Assembly: GCA_963703945.1 (NCBI GenBank) | Contig: CAVPGM010000009.1 | Location: 1 to 64,000 of the forward strand | Direction: 5' to 3' | Source of the DNA: JALORV01 sp963703945 | GTDB taxonomy: Bacteria; Pseudomonadota; Gammaproteobacteria; Burkholderiales; Burkholderiaceae_F | DNA: 64,000 bases | Shown: piece after piece, positions 63,992 to 64,000 of the stretch | Layout: the number at the start of each line of letters is the position of its first letter | Numbering within the stretch: position 1 is the stretch's first letter | Notes under the pieces: generated by a model | The model's input: the letters and a program-made list of their open reading frames with translations, nothing else | Told to the model about the DNA's origin: nothing | Database searches by the model: none | Position numbers and translations under genes: made by a program

Positions 63992-64000
63992 GCTAGCCGC

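Overview
The window is high-GC, densely packed chromosomal DNA that reads as a betaproteobacterium, probably order Burkholderiales. The evidence is gene content and order: trpS-dapA-bamC with an upstream site-2 protease, threonylcarbamoyl-AMP synthase and PHP phosphatase; pyrG-kdsA-eno-ftsB; aat-bpt-pyrD; DUF485-actP with a CbrA-like kinase; plus the CCCCCCGAGGGGG-type intergenic repeat at the right end. There is no rRNA, tRNA, CRISPR array, phage or intact transposase.

Layout. 1-2000 (minus) is the edge of a polysaccharide locus: a DUF3108-like exported protein and a Wzz-type co-polymerase. 2201-7500 holds mutS, a SlyD-type prolyl isomerase (minus), the ribosomal oxygenase roxA with a DUF7931 partner, and an Ala/Pro lipoprotein closed by a terminator. 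7554-18157 (minus) is a long run: TauE permease, CoA transferase, metallo-hydrolase, bamC, dapA, methyltransferase, trpS, site-2 protease, threonylcarbamoyl-AMP synthase, PHP phosphatase and an alpha/beta hydrolase. 18216-25002 is mixed: acyl-CoA synthetase, MaoC hydratase, two paralogous small unknowns, a DUF455 ferritin-like protein, gamma carbonic anhydrase with Hsp33, and a SAF-domain oxidoreductase. 25022-31120 (minus) has ftsB, eno, DUF1330, kdsA, pyrG, a glycerophosphodiesterase and a universal stress protein. 31266-35221 (plus) has NUDIX, aat, bpt, pyrD and thpR. 35218-39354 has lutBA, a divergent IclR regulator and pbpG. 39978-49835 (plus) is an acetate-uptake and sensing block: DUF485, actP, a small membrane protein, an SSS-histidine kinase, a receiver, a kinase-like/exonuclease fusion and a cNMP-CBS-DUF294 protein. 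50077-64000 holds clpB behind a heat-shock promoter, tamAB, an RND pump with adaptor behind a TetR-type palindrome, crcB and moaE.

The most notable non-coding feature is a 274-283 bp structured element in three copies (14398, 15330, 34441). Each copy is bounded by CTAG, has about 20-bp terminal inverted repeats, and contains internal hairpins whose arms change in a compensatory way between copies. Two copies lie in inverted orientation around the site-2 protease gene. The third fits exactly between the pyrD stop and the thpR start. Isolated element ends occur at 17210 and 58577.

Four genes (wzz-like, mutS, eno, RND adaptor) are broken by single-base frame changes. Because mutS and eno are housekeeping genes, sequencing or assembly indels are the likeliest cause, so these reading frames should be treated as provisional.
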